A program made the translations under genes and the position numbers. DNA of 64,000 nucleotides from assembly GCA_030268105.1 (NCBI GenBank), contig BSDZ01000103.1:727501-791500 (forward strand), read 5' to 3'. Shown in pieces: positions 23,402 through 35,024 of the stretch (the stretch's first letter is position 1; each line of letters opens with the position of its first letter). The notes under the pieces are model-generated. The model saw only the letters and a list, made by a program, of their open reading frames with translations. It ran no database searches and had not been told where the DNA came from. The stretch is from Volvox africanus. Taxonomy: Eukaryota > Chlorophyta > Chlorophyceae > Chlamydomonadales > Volvocaceae.

Positions 23402-26400
23402 ATGGCTCCGGAAAACTGCCGCCCACGATGGAGCTTTGGCCCCGTTCCGTGCCCCCGGCGGCGGCTCCTCCGTGCATCAGGGCATCGCTTCGCTCTGTTG
23501 CTGATCCAGTTAGTTGCTACCGGGCTGCTGGTATTACTGGACGGTGGGTCATCTAGTGCTTGCACCATTCCATCATTTTTCATGGACAGCCTCAAGTACC
23601 ATAATGGCCGCCAGCAAATGCAAGAACATGCGGTGTATTGTTCTGAGATGATACGCTACAGCCAGAGCCATTTATCTGCATCAGCGTATATTCCCTTAAC
23701 GGGGTCGCCTGCCTACGTGCTGAGCCCCACGTTCTTTTTACCCACTGCATCTGTGCAGGTGCTTTGGCGGTACCCCCACTACCTCGGTCACCACCATCAC
23801 CGCGGCCATCACCACTAGCACGGCCGCCACCATTAAAGTCTCCCCCTCCCCAAACCACCATTGCGCCCGCTGTCCTAAGCATCACCATTCAGGTGAACAG
23901 ACTTAACCAAACATGTATCTATATGCCCTATCTATTTGCGCATACATACATACCGGTAAACGTTAGCGTTTATCTTCATATGTATTACATATAATGTGTT
24001 CCAATACCTTTTGATAAAGATCTAGCTTTATCAGATTTTACTAAGTTAACTCCAGAACGGATTAACGCACGTATGCGTGGTAAGAAAGTACGGCCGTGGG
24101 TTTACCCATATGCAAACATCTCCATTATTCGTAACCCGCGTTTTCCATGAGAGGATTTGCACCGCCATGTGTGGTGAATTGATGATACGCAGGGCAAGTT
24201 GCAGTACAGGCCCACAAAGCCCATTGGCAAGTGGATGCTGACATCCACTAATGGAAGCAGCAGTTCGTACACGCTGCCAAGTCAGCCAGTCGATGTCCTC
24301 TCGGGTCAAGGACTCCCCCCAGGGCGGGGCATCATTTTCTTGGTAGGAATTATGCCGGTATGGATTTGGTTTTCCTGGTATAGGTGATAGGTAAATCTTT
24401 TGACTTGAATAGGCTCCAAAAAAGGAACAGGGACTTTGTGGGGAAGGTACGTTACCAGGACAATTGTATGTCTACAAGTACACACTTACCTGCCTGTCTG
24501 TCTGTCTGGTCATCTGTTGTTACGTACGAATCGACATAGGATATGAACAAGAGTTGCTATCGGCTTCTTTGAGGTTTTCAGGTGCACGCGCTTGCACACA
24601 TACACACACAACGGCCAGAATGCAGGGCGCATGAACTGCATTTGTTGGGAGTGATACTTTTCGATCCCCAAACTCAAGAGTTTGCGTGCGTGGCTTTGCG
24701 TGCTGCGCCGCGTCGCGCCTGCCACATGCCCAAGTTTCCCAACTTTACAGTGTAGCAGCCCAGGTTAAAGCTAATTTTATAATCGGTAGATTACTCTGCA
24801 AGCGGCAAAGGTTGGCCTGCGGGCTGGGAGACTTGAAACTTCCTTACATTTATTTCACTTTATCCAGGTCACTGAATTTCGGTTTGCATATAGTATGTTT
24901 AAGATGTATTAATCCAGCTTAAAATATTTGCTTTATCACTTGTTCTTGTCATACGACGGGTAGAAGGTCATCAAAAGAAATCGTTCAATTGCCAATTAAT
25001 GTGAAGCATGGCAATTTTGGAAGCAAATATCGCTGGGGATGAGTTGAATGGTGAACTTATAAGCTTTGTTAGCCACAGACGAGGAGATGCCATGGAATAA
25101 CTACTACTACTACAACTACTACTACTCAAAACAACAATAATATAAAGTATATTTGGCCGTTACGTACACACACACACACACACACTCACACACACACACA
25201 AACAAACACACTCGCGCGCTTGGACACACGGACATGGCTAGGGGCCCCTGAGGTGCTTCGCGCTTGGGACCCGCCCAAACTTATTATATCCTTATTGTAT
25301 CCACGTAAATGAATGGCCCAAATCGTAAGATGTTTGCGCAGTGCCGATAGTACCTAGCTGCCTGCATACATAGCCCACAGTCCTTACCTGCCTCCAGCCA
25401 TACATGTTCCAAGCCTCGTTACTTTAATCACGATGATGAGCTGCCGTTCCGATTGGGCCTTAATCGTTTGCAAGTATTAAACATAGCATGCCGTACGCAT
25501 GCAACCACCTGATATATACGACCTCGTACCCAAAAAAATTAATACAAAAGTATTATTATTATGGTTACTCCGCCCTTGCGGGCTGGCGTGTATTATGGGG
25601 ATCTCCGGGATTTTAATGATTCCAAAAAAATTAATGATTTCGCATTTATCCCTCCGAAAAGTCCCCCACACACCTTTAACCACTCATTCACGATGTAATG
25701 GCAAGTGGCTATTAATAAAACAATATAAGGATGATGATGATGATGATGATGACCAGTACAATACCGGTACAATGCCTAATAATATCAGTAAATAATGATT
25801 CTGTCATGACCTCCCAATGAAAATCACACACGATGTATATGCCACGTACGCTGCCACCGCAGACTTGCTTCCTTCCCAACGCCTTCACAACCACGTGCTC
25901 CAACATCACCAATGCCAGGGTCCTACAAGCAGCGATGCCCGCTCAAACCACCAATATCACATTGAGTATGTTGGTTATGGTGGTCAGTCTGAGCAACAGC
26001 TCAGAGTGCAACAGCCGAGGAGGCGCTAACGTGAGTATTTCTGAGAAGCAGGAAAACAGTGATGCAGCTAAAAGGAACCCATATAAGCAAATGCCCAGCG
26101 TGTGCCGCATGCCTCTTTTCGGCGTCAAGAGCCTTCCCATCTTCCCATCTTCCCATCATCCTTACGATTTGTTTTGTTTTCGTCAGTCTGACTTTGGTTA
26201 CAGATCAAGAGTTTTAGGGTTTTAAGTTTTGCTTTGCATGTATCCACTTGTGGTTGCTGCTCACCACGTCACCAGGTGGAAAACTGGAAATGGTCTCTGT
26301 GTATGGAAATGCGCTGCACGTCAATATGTCTTGGGCATATTTGCACATGCAGGGAGCCTTACGGCTGGAGAACCCCGCTGACCTGGTGGAACTGCTTGCA

Positions 26401-29400
26401 ATTGAATTGACTATGAACTAGCTTAGCGCAGTTTCTTTGTTTTTAAAATAGCAATAGCTTTGGGGGCCTTCATATCACCATTCGCATACGTACATCCATA
26501 AGTGTTCCAGGCCTTCCTTCTTTGAAATCTACCAGCAGTGGGAGGGGGCCTTGAGCCAGGGCTAATATCGAAAAATCCCCTCAATACAATCGCTATACTC
26601 TATCAAATCCAGAAGATGTTTGAATAATTGGTCATCTTGGACCAACATTTGCCCATAGACATCCCAGGAGCGTACACCTTGTACCATCCATCACAAGTAA
26701 CCATCCGAAATCCCAACCGATTTTCCTGGTTCCTGCTTTTAAAGTCCATAATTATTTTTGGTTACCAAAAATTACTGGTTACTGAAAGATACTGCTCCCT
26801 TATCGCCGGCCAGTCACTGTCATGGGGTTCTGCAAGTGCGTGATCGATCAGATAGATACGCTTCACTCGCTTCAAAGATGATAACGGGGCCCAGGCAGGC
26901 GGGCTTGGCCTTTCCTAAGGACCTCCATTTCGTAGAAAGCCCCAATGAAGGCCAACCAGTCCTAACCAACCAAAATTTAATTATGGAGTAATCAAGACAG
27001 GGTTCGCAAATATTAATGCACAGCGCCAATATAGTTAGTGGTCAGATACATAAAAGTACTTAACATTCTCACTCACTACACTTCTCAACAATTTGAGATG
27101 TGAATAATGATTATTTGCATCAGAAGTCAACGAAGATATTGAGCGAGCGAGGCGCCGCCAGCAGAAATGGGATAAAGTAATATACCTAACGTACTTACCG
27201 ACAGCAGGTGTTTCAAGGAAACAATTGGTTTTGGGGTGATGCTATAAGCTTATCTGTTCATTATTTCCAATTCCGATAATTGGAAATAATAGATAATAAT
27301 AGATAATATATCTCCTATGAGCTCACTACGCGGAAGGAAATCTGTATGTATGTTCCGAGCGGGCAAGTAAGTTAAGTCTCATGACGTAAGCATACATACA
27401 ACGATTTTGTAAAACCCTGGAATGAATCTCCTACGGCCTGAACGGAAGCCACAGATTACGCCCGCTGCTATCTTTTGCCCTGAATCTATAGGTTACAGAA
27501 GTACGGAACGCTTTTCTGGGGCCCAACGGCTACGCGGACTTTTTCGGGAACTGCAGCTATGGCAAGATGGTCTTTGACAGACAAAATTTCAAGGTGGGTT
27601 TCGGACGACATACTTAGCTTAAAGATAACTTGCGGTGCCACAATGAAAACCGCATGTATGCAGTATCCTGGGGTATCTACGGGCATTGTCAAAGGATTCT
27701 GGACCTTGGATGGTCATCCTTCAGATCGGGCCTTTGTTGGCCGACACAACAGAGATACAACAATGTACCTGTATGAACGCGTACTGACCCCCTTCCCCCA
27801 GTCCTCTGTTAAAGATAAAAGGACACTGACATGACCAGTATGTCACCCGTTACCTCTGTCGTTATTGGCAATATATAACACAGGTGGTGTCAACCGTAGT
27901 CCCATGCTCAGCTGAGATTGCGAAATGCAATGAGGACGCCATTGCCACAGCAGCAAAGCTTCAATTGACCGCTGCTGGTACGTGTTGACACGTACCGCCG
28001 ACATTCGGTCCATGGTTGGTTAGACAATGAAAGTGATGGGTGTGGCTGTCCCGAGCGACGAACGCAGGACTGTGGCCGTATATCTATACTGTTATCTCTC
28101 TCTATATATATGTACCTCTTTCTCTCTCTATTTATATATATGTACATGTATATACCTATCTCTATGACCATTGTCCCTTTGTCTCTTGATGTATATTATG
28201 TATATGCAGGCTGGCCGATACGTGCGGCAGCCATTAAGTCCACTCAAAGACATCATCGAGTGATACGATAACTTTCCCGAACAATTGTTTAGACGTTCTG
28301 CCAGTGGGACAATGGGTCATAGAGATAGGTATGGCCTGTTTTGCTTGGCTATCTTACTTTACACGCCCTCAATCACCCAAGCATCTTTCTGGAATTAATG
28401 TACATTTATCTCAGACATTCACCTCTTCTCATGCATCCAAGTAGGTGGATGCAGAGGGGGGCCTGGAAAGTGCATTGTGGATCTGCATTGTAGGAGTAGT
28501 TGATGAGTGCTGGCAAGGGCTGGTGTGGGCAAGAGTGCCGACCAGCTAGCTTACTTGAAGCCGGAATAAGGGCGGAGCCCCTAATGTATGCCCCATATGA
28601 TGGCTTAGACAGCCGTTTATTTGGAGATTGTGGGCTTTGCTTTACCGGGATCGAATGATTTGCATTCGTTGGGAGTGGCTGGCATGTTATGATGATCTCC
28701 AAGCCATTGCCGGAATACTCTTGTGTGTGAAATGTTGCTCACCCTATCATGCCATGGACGCGGGACGTTTGTGAAGGTCACATCCCGCGCGCGCTCACCT
28801 TTTGCCGTGTGTTGCCATAATAAAATGTTTGTTTTGCGAAATTAATATACATATATATTTATACATTCATTATGTACATATACATACATATATACATACA
28901 TATAGACTGAGGGGAACTGTGTGTGTCTGCCAGGCTCCTGTCTAGTCAGTGTCGGGTTAGAGGAGAGGTTTCCCCGTCCTTTGAGCAGCTAGGTGTCCCC
29001 CGTTTTCTGTTGGGCCTTCCTGTGGTTTCTTGGTAGCCCTGAGTGCTCTGTGAGTGGCCAGGCGAGAGCCTATGAGGGCTCGCTGGCCCTAGTGAGAGGG
29101 GTAGCACGTGGCAGGACAGACAGACAAAGCCACGTGTTCCTCCCCTGCGCTGTGGCTCGGTCCGGTCAGGACCCCCGGTGCTCGTCTTTGAAGGGCGAGT
29201 CGCCCACAGTGTAACACCCAATACATATAGACATACATATAGACATACATACATACATTATATATACATTATATTTATACATGTATGTGTGTATTATTTA
29301 CAGTATCCAAATCATATCCAATGGAGTACTGCCCGAGAGCTGCAACCTGCGCATGCAGATCGTTGAGTTTCACAGCGTTGCAGTTAAAGCAGCGCAGGTT

Positions 29401-32400
29401 AAGTGAATACTCATAAGCTATGCTAAGATATCAGGTTACGTGGGTTAAAGCGAGAGAGGCGAAAATTTGACTGCGGCCTCGGACAAACGGAGACTTCGGA
29501 ACTTGTTTATACTCATTTGATGTTTGCAAGGTCAAGAAATTTAGGGTTGGATATATGTTAAAACCTATGCACATGAGTACTCCTAGGGCCGTAGGTCTAC
29601 AGGTGGGGTCCCCCGAAGCGCTTCATGCTGGGGCCCCGTCCAAAAAGGTCTGCCTCCCGAGATTCTGGGCGAGTGGGTGCTTCTGGCAACCCATATTGTT
29701 CTTGTGCATCTCGTACAATCAGAGATTATAGATTACATATATTCGTGGGTGACCTGCCGCACCACCATCTGCATGCATGCACGCAGGCATCCAAGTCGGG
29801 TCCTATTCGCACTTTCTGTACGTGCTACCAGATGGTTTAGTCACGACATGTGGCTGGGTGGGCCTGGGAGAACTACCTGGGACGCAGAGCTGGTTCTCGT
29901 CGGATGCTTCGGTAAGTGTATGTGCTACATACAGCAACAATGCGGAGAACAAGGCAGGGTGAACAGCCCGTTGCCGAAAGAATGGATTTATGGACAGGCC
30001 ATATGTGTAAGGCAGGGCTGTGTTGTTGAGCACACGAGGATAGTTTCACAGGATAATAAATGCGTTATCCCAATGAAATGCATCCCCAGGGCATATTCTC
30101 GAAGGGTACCGTTATGCAAGAGATATTACACAACTTCGGGCTCTACCATGGCTGGAAGGACGGGGTGGAGTATGATGACTACTCCACGGCCATGGGTTTC
30201 GGAGACAGCTGCCCCTCCGCCCCCGAGTTGTGGCGCCTGGGCTGGGCCACACCCCTGGCGCAACTGAACTCCTCGTCCTTCACCCTGGCCATCTATAAGA
30301 CCTTCACACTGCCAGCCACGTATAGTGGCCCCACGGGAGTCATGATTAAGATTCAACCTGACTGGCTCGACTTATACACAAAGTAAGCATATGTGCGTAA
30401 GTTAGTTGCAGCATGTGCCGTACGTGTGGTGTAGTAGTTGAGAGCCACAACGGCCTCTCGATATGGGTTTATAGGGTTTTAGGGTTTTAGGGTTTTATAG
30501 GGTTTTTTTCTGCTTATATCGTGGAAGTGTGTTGCTGTACGTGCACGACTACTACAGTTGGTGTTTCATGATTACTTTATTTATTCCAAGTAGCATAGTG
30601 ATGAGTTACGGCAACACAATGGACATGTTCTGAGCAATCGAAGCTTGGCACGCAAACCTACCATGAGAACTACCCTGACGACGCGCATACATATACATGT
30701 GATCTTTTCGTTCCTCCGTTCATGATTTCCTTATCGCCTGTCCTCGTTTATCTCTTTTCCTCAGATGCCTCCTTAAAACCCTAAAGACCCTAAAACCCTA
30801 AACACTATTTACAATTGACCTCAATTGTCAATAATTATGTCGCAATCATTGAAAATTGAATATATAGTAATGTAGAATCGTTTAAGATTTCTTCTTGCGT
30901 GCACTGCTTGGCTATCCATCTTTATGTTCTTCAGAAGCAAGCAAATTGTCGGAGTATAATTGCTCTTTATTAGAAGTTTACATCACTTACTGATGAAGAG
31001 CAAACGGATGTCAAAGTCAGCAGCAAAGGACCCCTGTATAACCGATTCCGCACCCACGGGGATGGCGCATGCACATGTTCCCACACTTTGAACTCAGGAA
31101 CTTATACCTTGCACTACGAGTCAAAGCGGCGGGGGACAAAGACCTGCTTGAAGACTTTAACGGAAAGGTGGGTGAACTGCTGCCGTAGCTCTATGCAGTA
31201 GTGCGTCAGAATACAATAGTTTTGCTAATGTGATTGGGGATCAATCATGTATGCATACATGGTGTAATAGTCGTGCCATGTATGGCAAATACATATAAGT
31301 TTGTGACGACGGGGTCAATGAGAACCCATTAGGGCAGGAAGGGCTGACATAGGGGTGTTGCTTGTGAAACAGATAGAAGCAAACATTTCTCGTGCGGAAT
31401 CAGTCGGAACGTGTCTATCTGCTGTTTAAGTTCTTGCTTGATGATGACTTATTCAGCGTACTGTAACTAAAAATGCTGTTCACAGCTAAACGTCCACGAG
31501 CTCAAGAACACCATCGACAACAGCTTTTTCGCTTCAGGGGATCCAATGGTTTCCTTCATCGCGGCGCTTGTTCCTGGCAGCTCAGTCACTTACTTCAACT
31601 ACAAACTGCATTTGCTCGTTGGAGGTGAGATAATTGTGAATTTGGATGGAGGTTATCACAACCTCACCGTATCTTGCATCTAGAGAGGGGTACCTGGCTG
31701 GCATCTAGCTGGAGCGGCACACGTTATAGATGCTTACCTATGTAGCTGCATCTCGACATTTTAACCCCCTCCTTTTACTGCATATGTATACAGTCCCAAC
31801 CGCATTTAGATGTTTGAGACATCCCCCTTTCACCGCATCTAGTGACGCAACTCCTAGCCGCATCTGGATATTAAGACCTCATTGTCACCCGCTCTAATCA
31901 TGTTTGGCTGATATATCAATATCTATACCTATATGATATATATTTATGTATATGCGTGTGTGTATAACTACTATATGGCATGTGTTCATATAGGGGGCAT
32001 GTGTACATAAATATGTTTCATCTTCGCTGTTCAGTGCTAAGTCCTGGCTATTTATTAGGTTTTGGTGTACATGAAATTCATAGATCGATTATGCCTGCCT
32101 ACTCTTGATCGCTGCAGGAATTTACACTTAAAATAAATAAATAGACGAATAGACGAATAAAGCGATCTTGTGTTCCATCTTTCCTCATCACCTAATGCCT
32201 TGACTGCAGCGTTCGACAGCAAGAACTCGACCGTCATCGTGACCCTCTGCCGGTTTGCTACTGGACCCAACGAATGCACTGCTGCCCCACCGTAAGTATT
32301 TTTCGTATAGATGAAGATCAAAGTCAGTGGCAGTTAGAGGCCTGGCTGCATGGAGAAGGCAGCAGACCAACAAGACATACGCGAACAAACTGCATGGAGG

Positions 32401-33750
32401 CGATCAATTAATTTGGATTTTGTATTTGGTTACACGCACTGAGTTCATGCTGCTGCACTTTGCACGTGTTGCTGCTGCAAAACAGATGAACCGCAGTGAC
32501 TCCTATTTCCGGGATCCCAAGAAAGTTCATTAGAACATTGTACACCTACCTGTTTACATCGTTAGTGGAATCCTAGGAGGTAGCTGAGCCCGAGTGCCCA
32601 ATGTGCTCCTGAACACAGGCCAGGGCAAGTAAATACCGCTACGTCGCCATCACCACCGCCGCTGCCGTTGTCATCGCCCCCGCCGCCATCTCCCCCACCC
32701 CCTCGCCCATTACCACCGCCACCACCACCTAGCCCACCACCACCACCGCCCAAGCCGCCGCCACCACCACCATCTAGCCCACCACCATCACCACCACCTA
32801 GCCCACCACCTAGCCCACCACCTAGTCCACCACCTAGCCCACTACCTAGCCCACCACCACCACCACCTCCTAGCCCACCATCACCACCTCCTAGCCCACC
32901 ACCATCACCACCGCCCAAGCCGCCACCATCACCACCACCTAGCCCACCGCCATCACCACCACCTAGACCACCACCATCACCACCGCCCAAGCCGCCACCA
33001 TCACCACCACCTAGCCCACCACCATCACCACCACCTAGCCCACCACCACCAGCACCGCCTAATCATCCGCCTCCACCACCACCGCGGCCTCCCCCATCTC
33101 CCCAAGCAAGACCACCAAGCCCCGCACCCCCCAGCCCATTACCACCGCCACCATCACCTAATCCACCAGCACCTTCACCGCCCAGCCCACCACCACCAGC
33201 ACCGCCCAAGCCACCGCCTCCATTACCACCACGGCCTCCCCCATCTCCCCAAGGAAGACCACCAAGTCCCGCACCCCCCAGCCCATTACCACCGCCACCA
33301 TCACCTTGCCCACCATCACCACCGCCACCACGCCAGATACCGCCATCTCCACCACAGAGGCCACCGCAGAGGCCACCGCCTTCACCGCCCAGCCCACTTC
33401 GCCCGCCACCGCAACCTATCCTACGTAAACCACCACCTTCTGGCTTCTCTCCACCACCACCGCCGCCACCTCGGTTACCACCATCACCACCCCCGCCACC
33501 CCCGCCACCCCCCCCACGAACATCACTCCCGCCACCCCCCCCAACCCCGCCACCATACCGACTAGTATCACCCCCGCCACCCCCCCCTCCCCCGCCATGT
33601 CCATTATTTCCATTCGAAACTTCTTCACCGCCTCCAACCTCAACCCCGCCCCCACCCCCGCCCCCTCCACCCCCATCCTCGCCCCCATCCCCGCCCCCAC
33701 CCCCGCCCCCGCCCCCACCTCCACCTCCACCGTCCCACGATGACAATTAG
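23402..33750 (+). CDS. VMP-like M11 metalloproteinase with proline-rich tail, copy B (complete model, 12 exons, 874 aa)
   Basis: Proposed exons are 23402-23543, 23759-23892, 24193-24342, 25863-26030, 27492-27593, 29304-29361 (tentative), 29787-29911, 30090-30382, 31098-31167, 31486-31624, 32210-32291 and 32589-33750. Lengths sum to 2625 nt and every junction is in phase. The protein has a hydrophobic signal/anchor segment (about 30-47), a short Pro-rich linker (PPLPRSPPSPRPSP, 52-76), a prodomain-like part (QPVDVLSGQGLPPG; NITLSMLVMVVSLS) and the NCSYGKM exon. The catalytic site QEILHNFGLYH (303-313) has a Met-turn STAMGF (325-330); a C-terminal beta region precedes the proline-rich rod (about 500-870). 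The Gln-for-His change is the known VMP variant, for which copper rather than zinc has been proposed. The enzyme is inferred to be secreted and to act in the extracellular matrix. The start is uncertain because the same frame is open upstream to a TAG at 23312. Confidence 0.82.
24560..24800. repeat. Dispersed repeat, probable non-autonomous element (intron of VMP-B)
   Basis: AATGCAGGGCGCATGAA, the following CCCAAACTCAAGAGTTTGCG and a CAGCCCAGGTTAAA end resemble 46233-46440 and parts of 55220-55510. It belongs to the same family as the repeat at 2790-3090. It lies in the intron 24343-25862. Confidence 0.55.
25010..25290. repeat. MITE-like repeat with internal AC microsatellite (intron of VMP-B)
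   Basis: The left part (GGAAGCAAATATCGCTGG...GACGAGGAGATGCCATGGAA) matches 46683-46780. The right part (GGACATGGCTAGGGGCCCCTG...CCCGCCCAAA) matches 46858-46912. A CTACTACTAC tract and a (CA)n tract lie inside. The element at 46672-47045 shows that this family has long inverted arms. Confidence 0.6.
25730..25752. repeat. (GAT)n microsatellite
   Basis: About eight GAT units lie in the VMP-B intron upstream of the exon at 25863. Frames through it give meaningless poly-Asp. Confidence 0.9.
27657..27761 (-). repeat. Dispersed short repeat R1 (reverse), block 1 copy B
   Basis: This is the counterpart of 1093-1197 at offset 26564, inside the VMP-B intron 27594-29303. Confidence 0.85.
30431..30555. 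repeat. Foldback-like element with TTTTAGGG units, copy B
   Basis: This is the counterpart of 3867-3991 with telomere-like units at 30465-30510. The inverted CCCTAAA units follow at 30775-30802, all inside the VMP-B intron 30383-31097. Confidence 0.7.
32640..33740 (+). repeat. Proline-rich coding repeat of VMP-B
   Basis: The repeat type matches copy A, but the tract is 228 nt (76 codons) shorter, and it ends in the same SHDDN terminus. The length changes are in whole codons, so the reading frame is kept. This pattern is expected for a selected structural rod subject to slippage or unequal exchange. Confidence 0.9.
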
Positions 33751-34067
33751 TATGTTTCAAAGGCAGTGTCATTGAATCATCTGAACCTATAGAACCATCT
33801 CAACCATATGCGCCGCGGTTTCCTCACAGCTCACAGAAATGAAGTAGGCGAAGCGCAGGCAGCCATTATGGAGGTGGGGAAGGAACGGCCAGCGAAAAGG
33901 CCCTCCGTCCGGGTAGCGGTGCGCGGGTCCTAAGGATCTGGGATATCAACATTTGGAATGTACATATGTAGGTGTATTTGAAGATGACTGGCTGATGGCT
34001 GGGCGCCGTGTGTCCCTCTCTCAAATGCTTGCATACTGTGGCTGTTTTGACACCATATGTTTGCTGT

Positions 34068-34173
34068 TGTACCTTTGTTGTGTCGGCCTACAAAGGCCCG
34101 ATCGGAAGATGACCATCGGTGGTCCAATCTTTGACACTACCCGTAGATACCCCAGGATACTACGTTTGCAAAG
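34068..34173 (+). repeat. Dispersed short repeat R1 (forward), block 1 copy B
   Basis: This is the counterpart of 7729-7834, downstream of the VMP-B stop codon. Confidence 0.85.
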
Positions 34174-35024
34174 ATTGAACGGCCCATGCGTGCAAGCAAG
34201 CAAGCATTTCAATGCGCGACAATTTGGCCGGGGGATACAGATATGTGGTGTATATATGCATCCGTAGATAGATATAGACGCATGGCGGGAGATGTTAAGA
34301 ACGACGTTGGCTGGCTTCTTGGGCCTTGATTCTGTGTGGCTAAATTTCCTACTGTCACCATGTGCGTGATCCATTCTATACTCGCAGGTCAGGGCATTTA
34401 CAAAAATAAAACAAAATTATCAGTCGCCATCAGAATGAATGAGATGGCGATCATCATGCACATGCTGTCATTCCATAATTAGACGCTAATAATGGACAAT
34501 TTTCTGGGGCAGCACAGATAGACGTGCACAGCTTTGCAACTCAAAACCTGCTGTGTATACATTAGGATACATTGAGCATGGTTGGCCCTTCCATGGTGTA
34601 ATAGCTTATCATCGCAAACGTCAATACATTTTCGTTGCAGCCAGTGTGGACATTTTGTGGAGTCATTGGCAAGCAGGCAAGGGAATAGAGTGCAGTGGTG
34701 AGAGGCGGGTATAACCATACTTAGATTGCAAATGCACACTGGCAAGGAAGTAACGTCATCCAACAAGCAATCATGATACGTTTGCTCTTATATCATATCG
34801 TTGCCTTTGGGCATTGGATGCGCGTGTCTGCCGGGCAACTGTATATATGTGCTGACACAAGGGGCGGGTGCATTGGCACATGAAGCCTGGGATGTGAGTT
34901 CCCCCGTTACAATCGTCCCCGTTCTGCAGGGAACGTCCTCGGGCTCTCGCTTTGGGCACCCCATACGTAGGGCAGCTTGCGCTTTGCACCCGACGGATGG
35001 TGTATCTTTGCTTTCCCGGCACTA

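Larger units (their letters stand above)
26529..35024 (+). repeat. Segmental duplication block 1, copy B
   Basis: This is the same-orientation counterpart of 1-8888. The left boundary within the window is set by the window start of copy A, so the true edge may lie further left. At the right end identity stops at the CCCGGCAC near 35024; there copy A joins a truncated copia element, while copy B continues into sequence not seen elsewhere in the window. Confidence 0.93.

Noticed and set aside
26276..26421. Open stretch starting GKLEMVSVYGNALHVN after a CACCAG acceptor, between two VMP-B exons
   Set aside because: It has a plausible acceptor but no matching donor and ends in TAG. The flanking exons join in phase without it. 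It could be a relic of another exon 3-like duplication.
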